DNA of 64,000 bases from Limanda limanda (Eukaryota > Chordata > Actinopteri > Pleuronectiformes > Pleuronectidae), in assembly GCF_963576545.1 (NCBI RefSeq), contig NC_083648.1, positions 20,943,654 to 21,007,653 of the forward strand. The letters run 5' to 3'. The notes under the pieces were generated by a model. That model was given only the letters and a program-made list of their open reading frames with translations. It was not told where the DNA came from and did not search any database. Of the stretch, positions 23,315 through 35,010 are shown piece by piece. Position 1 is the stretch's first letter. Each line of letters starts with the position of its first letter. The translations under genes were made by a program, and so were the position numbers.

Positions 23315-24027
23315 GGGTCAGCCCTATGTTCCCACAGACCTATGTTCCCAGATTTATTTGAAAAATTAGTTCCGATGTTCCCACAGCCCTATGTTCCCAC
23401 ATTTCTAGATTTTTCTGAAAATTAGGGTTAGGGTAAGGGTTAGCGGTGTTGAGCTCAAGAGAGTTTGGAAGGGTTAGGGTTAGCGGTGTTGAGCTCAAGA
23501 GAGGGTTAGAGTTAGCGGTGTTGAGCTCAAGAGAGTTTGGAAGGGTTAGGGTTAGCGGTGTTGAGCTCAAGAGAGGGTTAGAGTTAGCGGTGTTGAGCTC
23601 AAGAGAGTTTGGAAGGGTTAGGGTTAGCGGTGTTGAGCTCAAGAGAGGGTTAGAGTTAGCGGTGTTGAGCTCAAGAGAGTTTGGAAGGGTTAGGGTTAGG
23701 GTTGTTGAGCTCAAGAGAGTTTGGAAGGGTTAGGGTTAGCGGTGTTGAGCTCAAGAGAGGGTTAGGGTTAGGGTTGTTGAGCTCAAGAGAGTTTGAAAGG
23801 GTTAGGGTTAGCGGTGTTTAGCTCAAGAGAATTTGGAAGCTAGCTAGCTCCTTCAAATCGCCAGCTATGGAATGGTGAACTCTTAACTACCAGGCAGGGG
23901 TAGAAATGTGGGAACTGTAGAAACATAGGGCCTAATTTTGTCATGAATATTAGAAATGTGGGAACATAAGGCTTTGGGAACATTGGGCTGTGGGAACATA
24001 GGGCTGTGGGAACATAGGCACTCTCCC
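23315..24027. mobile_element. TIR-bounded element carrying telomere-like TTAGGG arrays
   Basis: The left end (GCCCTATGTTCCCACAG) and right end (CTGTGGGAACATAGG) are inverted copies of each other. Both arms hold several copies: CCTATGTTCCCA recurs at 23323-23400 and its complement TGGGAACATAGG at about 23950-24020. Between them lies a tandem minisatellite (about 23425-23840) whose units combine GGGTTAGGGTTAG with CGGTGTTGAGCTCAAGAGAG and TTTGGAAG. The core hexamer is the vertebrate telomere repeat TTAGGG. There is no transposase, so it would be non-autonomous. I recall 'CTATGTTCCCAC' repeats next to TTAGGG runs from other fish genomes. The tandem-encoded open frames are artefacts of the repeat. 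Confidence 0.75.
23425..23840 (+). repeat. Composite minisatellite with TTAGGG units
   Basis: Alternating long and short units: AGGGTTAGGGTTAGCGGTG + TTGAGCTCAAGAGAG + TTTGGAAGG, and a variant with AGGGTTAGAGTTAGCGGTG lacking TTTGGAAGG. Roughly ten units are visible, and the two unit types alternate regularly, as expected of a higher-order repeat spread by unequal exchange. TTGAGCTCAA is itself a 10-bp palindrome in each unit. Confidence 0.85.
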
Positions 24028-24048
24028 AAACACAACATGCATCTGAAG
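24028..24048 (+). repeat. Right copy of 21-bp direct repeat
   Basis: Identical to 23294-23314, directly beyond the right terminal inverted repeat. Confidence 0.75.
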
Positions 24049-25970
24049 AGGGTGTGAAACCAGTTGGAGGCAAAAACAGAGATGTGACTTAATTTAACCC
24101 CTCCCCACTCTGCAGCACACGACCGATAAAGCGAACGCCACGCGCTTATCGGGGTTCCAACTGCGCTTTGTGCATTTCTCCCGTCCGCCCCCGAGCATCA
24201 ACACTGCAATGCAGCACTCGACGTGAGATGTGCTGTCATGGCACTGTCAATAATTACAGCATGCATAATTGATTGTGGCTTAATGGCAGCGCTGGAGATC
24301 CGAATGGGCACAGTAACAGCTGCACACCTGGGAACGGACTCGCCAACACGCCGCACTGGAACGCTGTACACGCACATTCAGGGTGCAGCTGCAGGACACA
24401 CAAATGAGTGAGTGAGTGCGTGTGTGTGCGTGTTTGTGTGTGTGTGTTCAAGTACATGAAGATTCCTCATTCTGTTTGAACCCTGCTGATATAGAAACCC
24501 TGTGGCTATTCAGCTCAATGTGTGTGTTTGCAAATGAGTGAGTGAGTGATTGGGTGTGCGTGTGTGTGTGTGTGTGCGCGTCTTTGCATTCAAAGTACGT
24601 ACAGGCTTTAAAGGCAGCTTCTAAACACAAGTAACAGGGACTGTGGTGAGTTTCAACAGCTGTGAGACTCAAGGCCGGAGTCACTTTGTGGATGTGACTC
24701 GTTCTGTAGTTAAAACTCCAACAACCTTCTCAGTGGCTCTCACCTGCAGCTGTCCCTGGGTTTATTTATTTCGGCCCCCCCCCCACACTCCACCTCTTCA
24801 CCTCCTCTTGCCTCTCCTCTTCCACTTCTTCTTCTTCTTCTCTCGACTCTCTCGCTCCCGCCTTTCGCCCGGGACTCTCTCGGAGACCGCTGGCTCACTC
24901 CAAGTGGAAAATTAAATCTTCATTAACAATCTTAATTAGAGTTCGATCTCCCCCCTTGGCGTTGAGACAGGGAATCCATAGTGCAGCGGGGGGGGATCCT
25001 GTAGCAGGAGTTGGGTTTCGGAAGGTAGCAGCGGCGGCATAGGTGGTAGTGGTGGTGGTGGGGTGAGGGATTAGAGGGGGTAATTAGTGAATGGGAACTT
25101 CAGGGCAAATTACACAAGAGGTATTTACACTTCAGAGGCAGACACTGGAATGATGGAACAACATGTGTGTCAGGGACCGAGCAGGAAGACTAGAGAGCCA
25201 CAGGGTTTCTTGGAAAAAAATTCATTAAATTTCATTAACAAATTGCCAAAAAGATACATTATACAAAAAGTCTATTACTTAAACTAGCCTCCTGTAACTG
25301 CTGGAGACCACTTAACAGCATCATTAATTATCACAGAAAGAGAATATTTTAATAAATAAAAGTATGTTGTATGAAATCAAAATGTGTCCAGTTATTTAAA
25401 AAATGAAGAGGGGTGCGTTTGCAAAAAGAAACAACTCAGCAAATTAGGAATTAAGAGGGGTTTACCACCATGTTACAGAGTTTCAGCTTGTGTGGTTGCT
25501 GGTGCGGCCATCACAATGTGGATTGCACGTTGGCGAATGTGAGGCTGTCGTTTCTGAGTTGTTGGCAGACTGGGCCTGAGAGGGGGGGGGGGGGGGGGGG
25601 TTTGAGTCATTATTAGTCAAAAAATCTCCTCCGGAATTCTTCTTGTCTCACTTCCTGGTGACACTTGTGGAGACATAATCCCGTATCATGCTTCCATAAG
25701 CATAGAGCCTTTGCCTAATACCAGACAGTAATCATTCAAACACACTGTTCAGCATGCAGCCAGGAGCTCCTGCTCTCATCCACATTCACATTCTACTCAA
25801 CACTATTTACTGTAACTGCTGTGTGCAGGGGTTGATTGGAAAATAGAACAATCACTATATGTTCCAGCACAATTAGAATACACTTTGTGTTCCTCAAACT
25901 AAAAGCAGTAGAGTCACTTTTCCTTGCAGAGCTTCCTTTCCTTTCCTTCATTGGTTGATGGTCTTTTCAC
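24049..25970. other. Intergenic, no gene recognised
   Basis: It contains GT-rich patches (24417-24448, 24555-24580), a C/T-rich tract near 24780-24850, a poly(G) run of about 19 at 25582-25600, and unique sequence near 24900-24960 with ATTAA/TAATTA motifs. The open frames show no family resemblance. Confidence 0.5.
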
Positions 25971-25974
25971 CAGG

Positions 25975-26880
25975 AGCTGATCAAGGGGTGGGGCCAGGGA
26001 GCACCCGCCCCAGCTGAATTCGGATCGGCCCCTGAAGTGCCCCTATCCTTTCAGTAGTCTTTTGTTTTTATTTTCTCATCAATCAACAGACAATCAATAG
26101 ACACAATGAAGGGAAAGGAGAGAAAAACAGTCTTAAAAAAGTATATCATAATAGATTATAGAAGCTCCGACTTAATCACTCCCCCATATGATTACACAGG
26201 AACGATGGGAGTGATGAGCAAATACTTGTCACCCCCCGTTGGAGCCTACAGGTGGATGCTGGGGTGGTGGAGGGGCTGAAGCAACAGGTGGCAATACTGC
26301 AGCAGCAGTGCGAGCAAGAGGGGTTGATGGGACATGTCTCTCTGGTTAAATAGACCACCTGCTAAAGTGGGTGTGTACTATAAATGGTTGTAGAGTGTGA
26401 GGTATGTCTGTCCTGTTCTGTACCAAAGTGGTTATGCACCTCTTTCCTGAAGTGCTGTCGTTTTTTGCATTCCCTACACATGTGGATAATTGACCCTGAA
26501 GACACAATACAGTGATCACATCTGGCAGAAGAATTCAGTGAAGTGGGGTTGGGTGCATTCTGTTTATAAATGCATATTCTGTTCAACAATTTTATTACAA
26601 GACAACGAAGCAAAGCCTTTCTGTCCCATCCTTCATTGTTAAGGTTATGTTCTAAATCTGGTTGTCCATTTTTTATATCAACAATAATTAGATAGATAAA
26701 TAAGGATTTTTATTTCCCAAGACGACTTTTAAAACCTAAGGCGCTAACAGTGATGTGACTTAAATGTGCACTTGATCAGGAGTAGTGTATGAAGTTTGGA
26801 CATCAAACCGTCCCCTCTGTGTAAACCGGTTCCCCTTTATAGCCCCCGATTTAGAAAAATTCTAGATCCACCACTGCATT
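25975..26880. mobile_element. Possible degenerate DNA transposon remnant
   Basis: The right edge (GATCCACCACTG near 26870) resembles, inverted, the CAG-x-GG-x-GGATC ends of fish hAT elements, and the left edge has CAGGAGCTGATCAAGGGGTG. No clean target duplication was found. A minus-strand open stretch (26613-26362) includes a Cys-x-x-Cys pair followed by Cys-x-x-Cys (CDHC...CREC) and a basic run KKRQHFRKEVHNH. Such a Cys-rich C-terminal motif occurs in some piggyBac-type transposases, but it is too short to assign. Confidence 0.25.
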
Positions 26881-27286
26881 GCGCACTCTGGTCTGCTGAA
26901 GTGAAATGTCCCATTAGAACCATCAAAATCTCTCGACTGTCCTCTTTGTGCAAGGAGGAGGAAGGAGACCAGCTGAGTTTAACTGGGCCAGGACCTGATC
27001 CTGTGACAGGAGGCCCACTAAGAGATGAACATTGTATTGTCTTTATCCCTGCAGAACAGATTACTTGTTTAGCTGTCCAACTGCTGACAACACACAGATA
27101 CATGCGGCCGTGGAATATTTTGTAAACGGTGAGGCCAGGAGATAGTGTCCGGACATTTTGTTTTATTTATTTGCTGCGCACGGTTTCCTGGGAGCTGAGC
27201 TGGTCGACCGCTGCAAGCAGGGCGATCATATCTGTGGTAGTGTTGCTGTGGCGTCTGAAGGCTCGAGAGAGAGAAGTCCAGGGGTG

Positions 27287-27304
27287 TGTTTGTGTGTGTG
27301 TGTT

Positions 27305-27356
<52 letters not shown>
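27287..27356. repeat. GT microsatellite
   Basis: About 70 bp of GT with TTTG interruptions. A second, shorter GT run lies at about 27684-27709. Confidence 0.9.
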
Positions 27357-27359
<3 letters not shown>

Positions 27360-27979
27360 GAAAGTGAAAGACTCTATTTACAAAGCTGATCATTAGAGAC
27401 AAAAAGAAAAAGAGGACATGATAGCCAATTAAAGACCCACAAACACTGAGACGGAGCGAGAGAGTTAAGTACGTTCATTAGCACTTTGAGTCAGATTGGT
27501 TAATTGTTCAATGGAGTGAGTGGAATAATAAGTTGAGGCGGATGCTACGCCTTTGCTGCAATGTTCACGGGGATTTATTCTCATCAGCTGTTGCCTCTTA
27601 TTGTCCTGCACAGATCATGGAGAAATGTTAACAGCTGAGGGAAGCAGAAAAAAAGCAGAGCCAGGATATGGTCGACTGCCGACATGTGTGTGTGTGTGTG
27701 TGTGTGTGAGGTCATTAACAATTCCCCTGTCATCCGCTTCTCATCAGACAGAAGTCTTCTGTTCTAATTATTGCACTAGACTTTTGCCAACTAAACGTAT
27801 CTGTCCATCTGAGTGCACACAGCCCTGGCTCAGCTTGAAATGTACTGTGTTTAATAGTGAAGGATGAGGAGGGAACTGCTGCTTGCTCACTGAAGCGACT
27901 AATTTACAATTTTTGTTTTAAAGATGATCCATATGTGGACATTATGGCTATAGTGGACATTATTATATGCCTACAAATT

Positions 27980-28330
27980 CCACTAATGTCTGTCTGTGTG
28001 TCTGTGGAAGGCATATCTCGAGAGCCATTCATCTTATCAGCTTCACACTTGGCCTGTGTGTTGTTAACGGCCAAGGGAAGTGCACCGTGCGATGTGGACA
28101 CGTGAAATGTTCAATATTAAAACAATTTAAGCAAACAGGCAACCAATGCTAAGTAGCAGTCAACAGGCAGTCTGTGGAGCCGGAGGAACATGTCTTCTTC
28201 TACGTCCTTCTATAATTTGCTTCTCTGCTCGGTACACATGCGTGAACAGTAACTACATCTTCACTGCAGATAGTTCTCTAACTTCACTCTGCACACAATG
28301 TCCAGCGCACAACAACGAGAAGTGACAGTT
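27980..28330 (+). repeat. Dispersed teleost repeat, copy B
   Basis: It shares GGCATATCTCGAGAGCCATT...CAGCTTCACACTTGGC with copy C (about 33345-33415), and GGGAAGTGCA...CAGGCAACCA and TCTCTAACTTCACTC with copy A (about 8100-8195, 8689). It therefore bridges the other two copies and defines one family. Its right part is interrupted by the TIR element that starts near 28334. Confidence 0.65.
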
Positions 28331-28333
28331 GGG

Positions 28334-29318
28334 CGAATTCGGGTAATCTGGGACATTGAGTAATTTGGGACACCGGATCTGAGCTCCATTCGGTCTATTT
28401 CCTGTTCCAATCAAATCTAGTTGACAGGACTTTTACTATAAGTTGGCATGGATATCATGTGACTAAAATCACATGACTTCATGGGGGTGATGTCACAGAA
28501 AGCCCCCCCCCCCTTTGAATTAAACGACAAGGAGAATGACATCATATTCTGACAAGATGAATGTTAACGATATACATCTGTCATAAATGAAACAAGGTTC
28601 CTAATTGTTATGAAATTATGTTTTTGAGGTTTTCAAGCAACAAAATATAAGTTGTTCAAAATGTGTTTTAGTTTTTTTCCCCAAAAGGTTTGTTTAGTTG
28701 TCCCACCTTCTCAAACATGATTGACAAAGGGGGACATCATGGTCTGGGTAATTTGGGACAGTCATTTACATTCTCTAAATGGGATAAATATGCATTTAGA
28801 TACTTCCTGTGGTAAAACAAATAAAAGTAAACCAAAGAGAAGGCAATGGTCTCTCACCTGCGAGGACTGTTTGTCGCCCCAGAATTTTTTTATAGTTTCT
28901 TTATTAAGGCTTGGGTTCTTTAAGAAAAAAAATTAACTTTTAGATATAAGTATGAATTAGGAAACTTTTAGAAAAAATTTACATTTTATTATCCAGCTTT
29001 CTGTACTTTATTCATTATGCAATTATTCAAAATTAGTCAAATTGAGCTTGACCTGCATAAAGCAAGGTGATTTAGGCTTTTTTTTTAAGCATAATCCAAG
29101 TGTCTCAGATTATCAACTTCAGGCAGAATTTCTCTTTTTGCACAAAAGACACTAATGTCTCCTCTGAGTAGGATATTTCCACCTTTTCTTCTGGTGTAGG
29201 TAGAAAACATTTAAAAGTTGTCAGAAAAATATGATATGTTGATCTCATATGTAAAACAGTATCAGAGTTAGTCACAGAAGTCAAAATTGCAATAAATGTC
29301 CCAGATTACCCAAATTGA
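28334..29318. mobile_element. Non-autonomous element with GGGTAATCTGGGACATT terminal inverted repeats
   Basis: GGGTAATCTGGGACATT at 28341-28357 is matched perfectly by its reverse complement at 29295-29311, with imperfect similarity for about 7 more bases outward. Two further copies of the core (TAATTTGGGACA) lie inside at about 28361 and 28749. The interior is AT-rich, with no transposase frame. About 985 bp in all. Flanks GACAG / GACAC may be a diverged target duplication. Class unknown. Confidence 0.55.
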
Positions 29319-32300
29319 CACTATATTGTAGAACTGTTTGAGGAGGACTCACTAATGACAAAGAATAACTCTGAAGTTTCTCCAGAGCATTTACACAGGT
29401 CAAGAGACTGATGTGAGAGCTGCACATTTAGCTTTCTAGTCCATTTCATTCAATTTCTGTCTTGATATTTTACATCTATATTCTTATCTACATTTCATAT
29501 TCTGCTTTTCCACTCTTCTTTTATCTCGACTCATTTCTGCTCTGAGGCTTTAAAGGTGGAGAAGAGGAAATAGGGCCTCCTGCTGTCGCGCCCTCTCTGG
29601 TGGTGATGTAATCTGCTGCCTATTACTTCACTCGTATTACTATTAATGCTCTATTATTGGGACTCTGCTCGTTCTGGGGGCTGTGCTTCTTTCTGTTTCT
29701 GCTGACGTCTTGGTTTTGCCTCCTGTGGGGCATTATGGTCGATACAACTCTGTACATCACCTCCTGTTTTATTAGCTTCCATCAATCACATGGCAATAAA
29801 AACATGGGTCTTTTTAAATATTTCAGATATGTTTGGGATCCGGACATCACAGTGATATTTCATGAATTGCACAGGAGCAGTTTTCTTCAATTTATTTCAC
29901 CCAACAATATGTGACATAAAGTTTCAACGGGAGTAATTATTGAATGTTGAGGAAAAATGAATGGTTGAGTGAAGGTGTTTAGGTGAAGACTTGTCTCATA
30001 GGCTGATCTGGGAGGATGGAAACTGTGAGGGGGTTCGGTCTCAGGCATCAATGCAGTCAAGCTTATTATGGAGATATGCAGCAACTGAATAAAAGGTCAT
30101 GAGGGAGGGAGGGAGGATGGATAGATTTTTCCTTTGTGTCTTTCTCTTCTTCTTTTCTCCTTTCCTCTGGAAGAAAAAGGGTGAAGTTAAGAATCTGAGA
30201 CAAACAGAGTGGGACAGGTTGACCGTGTATATGTTTGACAGGAGATCAGGGGTGTGGTTGATGCGTGGCCCTGCTCCCCGAGCCGAATTTAACCAGTTAA
30301 CTTCATTTAATGCGGATAAGATCATTTTATTCCATTCCAACTGATTGCATAGCATATGTTGAACAATTTTTCACATGTAATACAATTAATCGTAATCAAA
30401 ATGATGACCCACACAGAAACAGAGCATGCACCATCCACACAGAAAGGATTCAAACCCTCTTGTTCTGCCGCTGCACAGCCGTCCAGCTGCACACTGTGTA
30501 GAGTAATGTGTTACCATATATTGTTCCTCTGTACAGTTTTATTTAGCCCTGCAGTGTAATTATTAAAGTGAAATATTTACTCTTTAGCCTCCATGACTTC
30601 TCCGCCTGCAGCGTCCATCAGATATAGATATTTGAGATGTGAGTTATTTCTCCGTAATTTCTCCAAAGATTGGCTGCACAGCGTGAGAGCTGCGGCAAAC
30701 AGATTGCAGAGTTTAAACAGGCCTGCGCTTTGACTCTTTTATTTCTTAGAATTTAATCTGTTTAATTTAGTTTTTATTCTCCTTTCAACTTTTTAAATTT
30801 CTTTATAAATATGTATTTTTCCTCGGCTTGTATTGCTTGCACATTTTCTCATGATGCCTGTTACATCAGATTTACAGCCCTTTGATTCACCTCAAACCAA
30901 GCGGAGCCTTATCACCTGAGGATATATCACTACTCCATTATTCACTAATACATTCAAGATTTGAACTGTAATCAATAACAATAAATTATTCATGACATAG
31001 TTTAACAAATAGAGGCATAGACAAGTTTGAGATACGAAAGGTTTTTAAATACAAATCTTCATTTAGTCTACAAGAGTATACAGTATATGCAGAAGAGCTG
31101 TCACTTTTTGTTCCAAATGCAAACATTTATTTGAATCTGGGGTGAAACGTTCATATTTAAACTGAAATGAACAGTTGGAATTAAAATAAAACATAGATAA
31201 GTACATTCGACCATCTGAAGAAGTTAATGATCCTGCAGAGGGCGCTCTATCAGCTGGACCTACAAAAATGTAGGATGCTAGCAAGCAACGTGGATATATT
31301 TAATCATATTGTAAGTCTTGTAAAATTCATTTGAACATGATTTTTGGAAAAAGTTACCTCCCCAATATACAAATTGCTGGTGTAAATCTTGCTTTTTGCC
31401 GATCGCTTCTTCCTGCCGTGACAAAGACGTTAGATCCAGGATGTGTGAGACCACCATGACATGACTGGGGCCATGAAACACTTTTCAACCTGTGATTTAT
31501 TGAAGTTTCCCTGTGCGCTTGTATGGTTTAGTTAAAAGACTTGGTTGACATTATTACATGTCAAATCTTGTATAAAGCAAAAACTCAGTTATTATTGAGG
31601 ACTAATACTGTTTTACAATCAAAGGTGTTTGAAAACAGGTCTAACAATGAATACATTTAAAAGTACAGTATTTTTTGAAAATAAATAATAATAAATATGA
31701 CATGGAGGATTTTGAAGGGGAAGAAGTCCATTAAGATTCTTTGTTTGCTTTAATTTTGCTTGTCTGCTCCCACTGAGTCATGGAAGTTTATGTTTGATGA
31801 TTGTGTTTGAGCTGTTTATGATAAAAGCTGGAATATTCCACAAGATGTTTTGAAGCAAAATGAAAAAGGGGTAAGACTCGATTAGTATTCACCTCTTCCT
31901 ATTCCTTTTCAGGCATGATTTATTTATTTTTGACTTTTGTTTTTAAGTTTCTCTTTTTTGCTGGTGTTTGTTCTTACCTACTTGTATAGATATTTTTATT
32001 TTAAACATGTTCAAAATCACACCTGCTGTTATAGGCATCCTGCTGTTTCTGGATCAACAGCACTGACAATAATGGACTGACTCAGGTCTGTTGTGTTCTT
32101 TTTACTCACTCCAAACACAACCTGTCCAGCAGCATCGACACACACAGGCCCACCCGGCCACATGTGTGTCTGCTGCCACCTGCTGGAGTAACAAACCTGC
32201 TCTATCTCTCCCTGCTTGCTCTCATTCTCAGGCTGTGCAGTTTATTCCTCCATCCTCACAGGGAACAACCTTCACAGATCATTTGTTCATTACAGAGCTA

Positions 32301-33330
32301 ACGCACTTGTGCAGACTATCATCCAAATTCACACCGTTGATTTGATTAAAATTCTCCATTCTGTCTGACCTGCGTGTCTTTGGGATGTCAGTGAAAAGAG
32401 GTTTTAATCCCACAGGGAAAAAAGCCTGGGCTGAGGAATCAAACCTTCTTGTCTGAAGATTAACACACCAGGGGTGCAGGCTCCAGAACAACTCGTCTAA
32501 CTGATGCACAGAATTTCAATGTCGGTCGTGAGCTTGTTATAATGACGCATTCGCAGTAATCAAATAAGATGTGAAGGGAGGGATTAAACCTGCATGGTGC
32601 TTTCAGGAGTGATTGTGTTAACGGCACCTTCACTTGATTATTACAGAGATAACATGGCTGAGCACTGGAAAACAAACCGTCGGCATTTTTGTGGCAGTAA
32701 AATTACATTTCTGAACTTATCGTGCAGCAAAGTGTCGACTCGCTGAACAACAAGGTTCATAAAACTTGCACCGAGTTACTTCAGAAGATGTCGGGAAGTG
32801 GAAGAGCTGTAATCCTGCTTTGACGATGTTAAAGTAAAGGTATTATATTATGTGTTTGACATCTCCAATATGATGGTTTGACCGGCTTTGTGTCAAACCT
32901 CTCATGAGCAGGTCTGTCTGCGGACGTTCATGAATAAAATAATGTCATATTTATCCAAAATACAAAACTACATTCATGACTTAATAATGTGTTTAATTTG
33001 TGACTGTCAGTGGGTGCGTTTTTTTAATGTTGCAATTATTGTGATTTTCTCTGGGGGAAAAAAATTGCTATTTGTGGATCAGATCATTTGAGGAAAGTAC
33101 AGTGGCCCTGAAGGGTACATGCTGAATCACAAAACACAACAATATAGGAAAACACAAGCCACTGACAATCATTGATTAAATGATTAAATGTAAAATAATA
33201 AGTTTTTTAGCTGTTACAGGCACTCAAATGTATCTCCAGGGATAAACTGTACTATCAAGAACAGATCATTACTTATATAGTATAGTATAAATATATATAA
33301 GTGAGGAGTAATCAGTACTTTGTGTTTTTC
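29319..33330. other. Intergenic, no gene recognised
   Basis: Four kilobases of AT-rich DNA. I found no exon with plausible splice sites and family similarity, no RNA gene and no long repeat. The patch around 33100-33260 (TGGCCCTGAAGGGTACATGC) looks like a fragment of a common fish repeat, but I could not find its ends. Confidence 0.5.
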
Positions 33331-33338
33331 TCATTCCA

Positions 33339-33440
33339 ATGTTTTGCCTGTCTGTCTGTATGTGGAAAGCATATCTTGAGAACCATTCATCTAATCAGCT
33401 TCACACTTGGCATGTGTACAACAGCAAGTTCATGACAAAG
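33339..33440 (+). repeat. Dispersed teleost repeat, copy C
   Basis: TGTGGAAAGCATATCTTGAG and ACCATTCATCTAATCAGCTT, continuing to CACACTTGGCATGTGT, match copy B at about 28000-28060 with few substitutions. Further right the similarity fades. Confidence 0.65.
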
Positions 33441-34925
33441 GGAAGGAGAACTGATTCTCCACTGAACTCTGGAAGAACAGACAAACAGCTCTTTATGCAG
33501 CAGAGGTGGTGCAGGTTCATGGTTCTGTGACCTGAGTCCAGCAGACAGAAAGAAGAGTTGTAAGCAGCATCAACACACAGGTTCAAAAACAGGAAGTGCA
33601 CTTGTGATAATTAGATGTGTAATTTGGGAGTGATAGCAGATTGCAGCCCTGAGATGTCTCTGCCTCCCATTTGGATCACAGACCTTCAAAGCTTTCAACA
33701 CTGGGCTGTTTTCTTCACACGCCGACTAAATGTGGCTTCAGAGACGAGCTGGTGAAACAAGGCCTCGGGCAGTTATAACCTTAAACTACACTGAGTTGTT
33801 GCAGACCTAAATCTGATTTCCCAAATATAATCAGTGAGTGTGACATTACAACAACAACAAAGCTGCAGGTCATAGTATGTGGTTATACTCTATGTGCTCG
33901 GGTTTTTCACAAACTGGCTGGAAACAGTTCAGGGTCTCGTCGAATGCCTCCCGGTCAGAGATCATTCTCATTAATCCCATGTCCCTCAATCTGCAAAACT
34001 CCAAACTTCTGCTTGCCTCTAACTTTTAAGCTCTAGCTCTAGCCCCCATATCAAACCATTAGATTGAAGATTTGGTGCCAAATATCATAAACTGGGGTGT
34101 GCTGAGGTTACCTGCCACCAAGTGAGGGCTCCCTGAGGCATTGAAGATCATGATTCTGAAAAGTTATTTATTTCACCGTTGTCATATGTTTGAGCTTATA
34201 TCCCCCCTGCTTGAAGATTGAATGAAAAAATAACATTTTAGTAAAATGCTGCAGAGCTCTCTGCTGGGTGTGTGTTGTGTAACTGTCCGTGTTGGTAGAC
34301 AGATTTGGAAATGCGTACAGGAAACATGTCTGCAGAATCTGAGTGAGTGCGTAATTAGTAAACCTGTAAAAAACCTGTAAATACTTAATGAGTGTTTTGA
34401 GATTTTGTAGATGAGGACAGATCTGCTAATGCGTGAAGAAAACATTACGTACATGGATAAATCTGCACCTGCGTGAGCTGATCTGCCAAAGCCCAAATGA
34501 TGCAGAGATCACATGTAACGTTGTTTCTAAGTGCGAGGCCTGTCTGAGGTGGAAATGATGACTTCTGGCTCTTGGAGCAAAACACGAAACAGTCATTTAT
34601 ATATAGAGATTTATCTACATTTCTCCAGATCCGTGCCTGCATTTATAGATTTGTCTACACATTGAAAAATCTCAAGACATATTTAGACATTTTTCAATAC
34701 TTATGCAAATCTGATTATTCACACAGAGACTCAAATCACACAATTTCAGATTCCTGTTTGCATTTCCAAATCTCAGTATTCATTTGCAGTTTCTTTGACA
34801 AATTTACAAATCGGATTACACACACACAGATTGAGATGCAGTTACCCATATCTTCACACACACACACAAAGACACACACACACACACACAAACAAAACAA
34901 CGGGCGAACCCACTCGCAGAGGAAT

Positions 34926-35010
34926 TAATGACCTTCACTGCAACTAGCCACCAGGTGGCGATCAACACTCTATGGCTTCACTTCAATGGAGTCGTCTTCA
35001 TCTGAAATAT
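34926..35010. repeat. Dispersed 'GGTGGCGATC...TGGCTTCA' repeat, copy 1
   Basis: AGCCACCAGGTGGCGATCAA, then CTATGGCTTCACTTCAATGG and GTCGTCTTCATCT, resemble the fish repeat whose core is usually CTAGGGGGCGATCGAGAT...TTTGGCTTCAC...GTCATGTCGTCCATCTTTAT, from memory. Related copies lie at about 37330-37410, 42880-42960 and 61605-61685. Confidence 0.5.

Noticed and set aside
23340..23733. Frames with regular repeats (LSSREFGRVRVSGVELKRG... and the reverse strand) resembling a repeat protein
   Set aside because: They follow exactly the DNA minisatellite in the TIR element; unit length is a multiple of three by chance, and both strands are open.
23425..23840. True telomere or chromosome end
   Set aside because: The TTAGGG units are interrupted, bounded on both sides by inverted repeats and followed by ordinary sequence and genes, so they are interstitial.
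26176..26613. Minus-strand Cys-rich frames as a gene
   Set aside because: Two short frames, no start or splice context; a faint transposase-like Cys motif only, so left as part of a possible element remnant.
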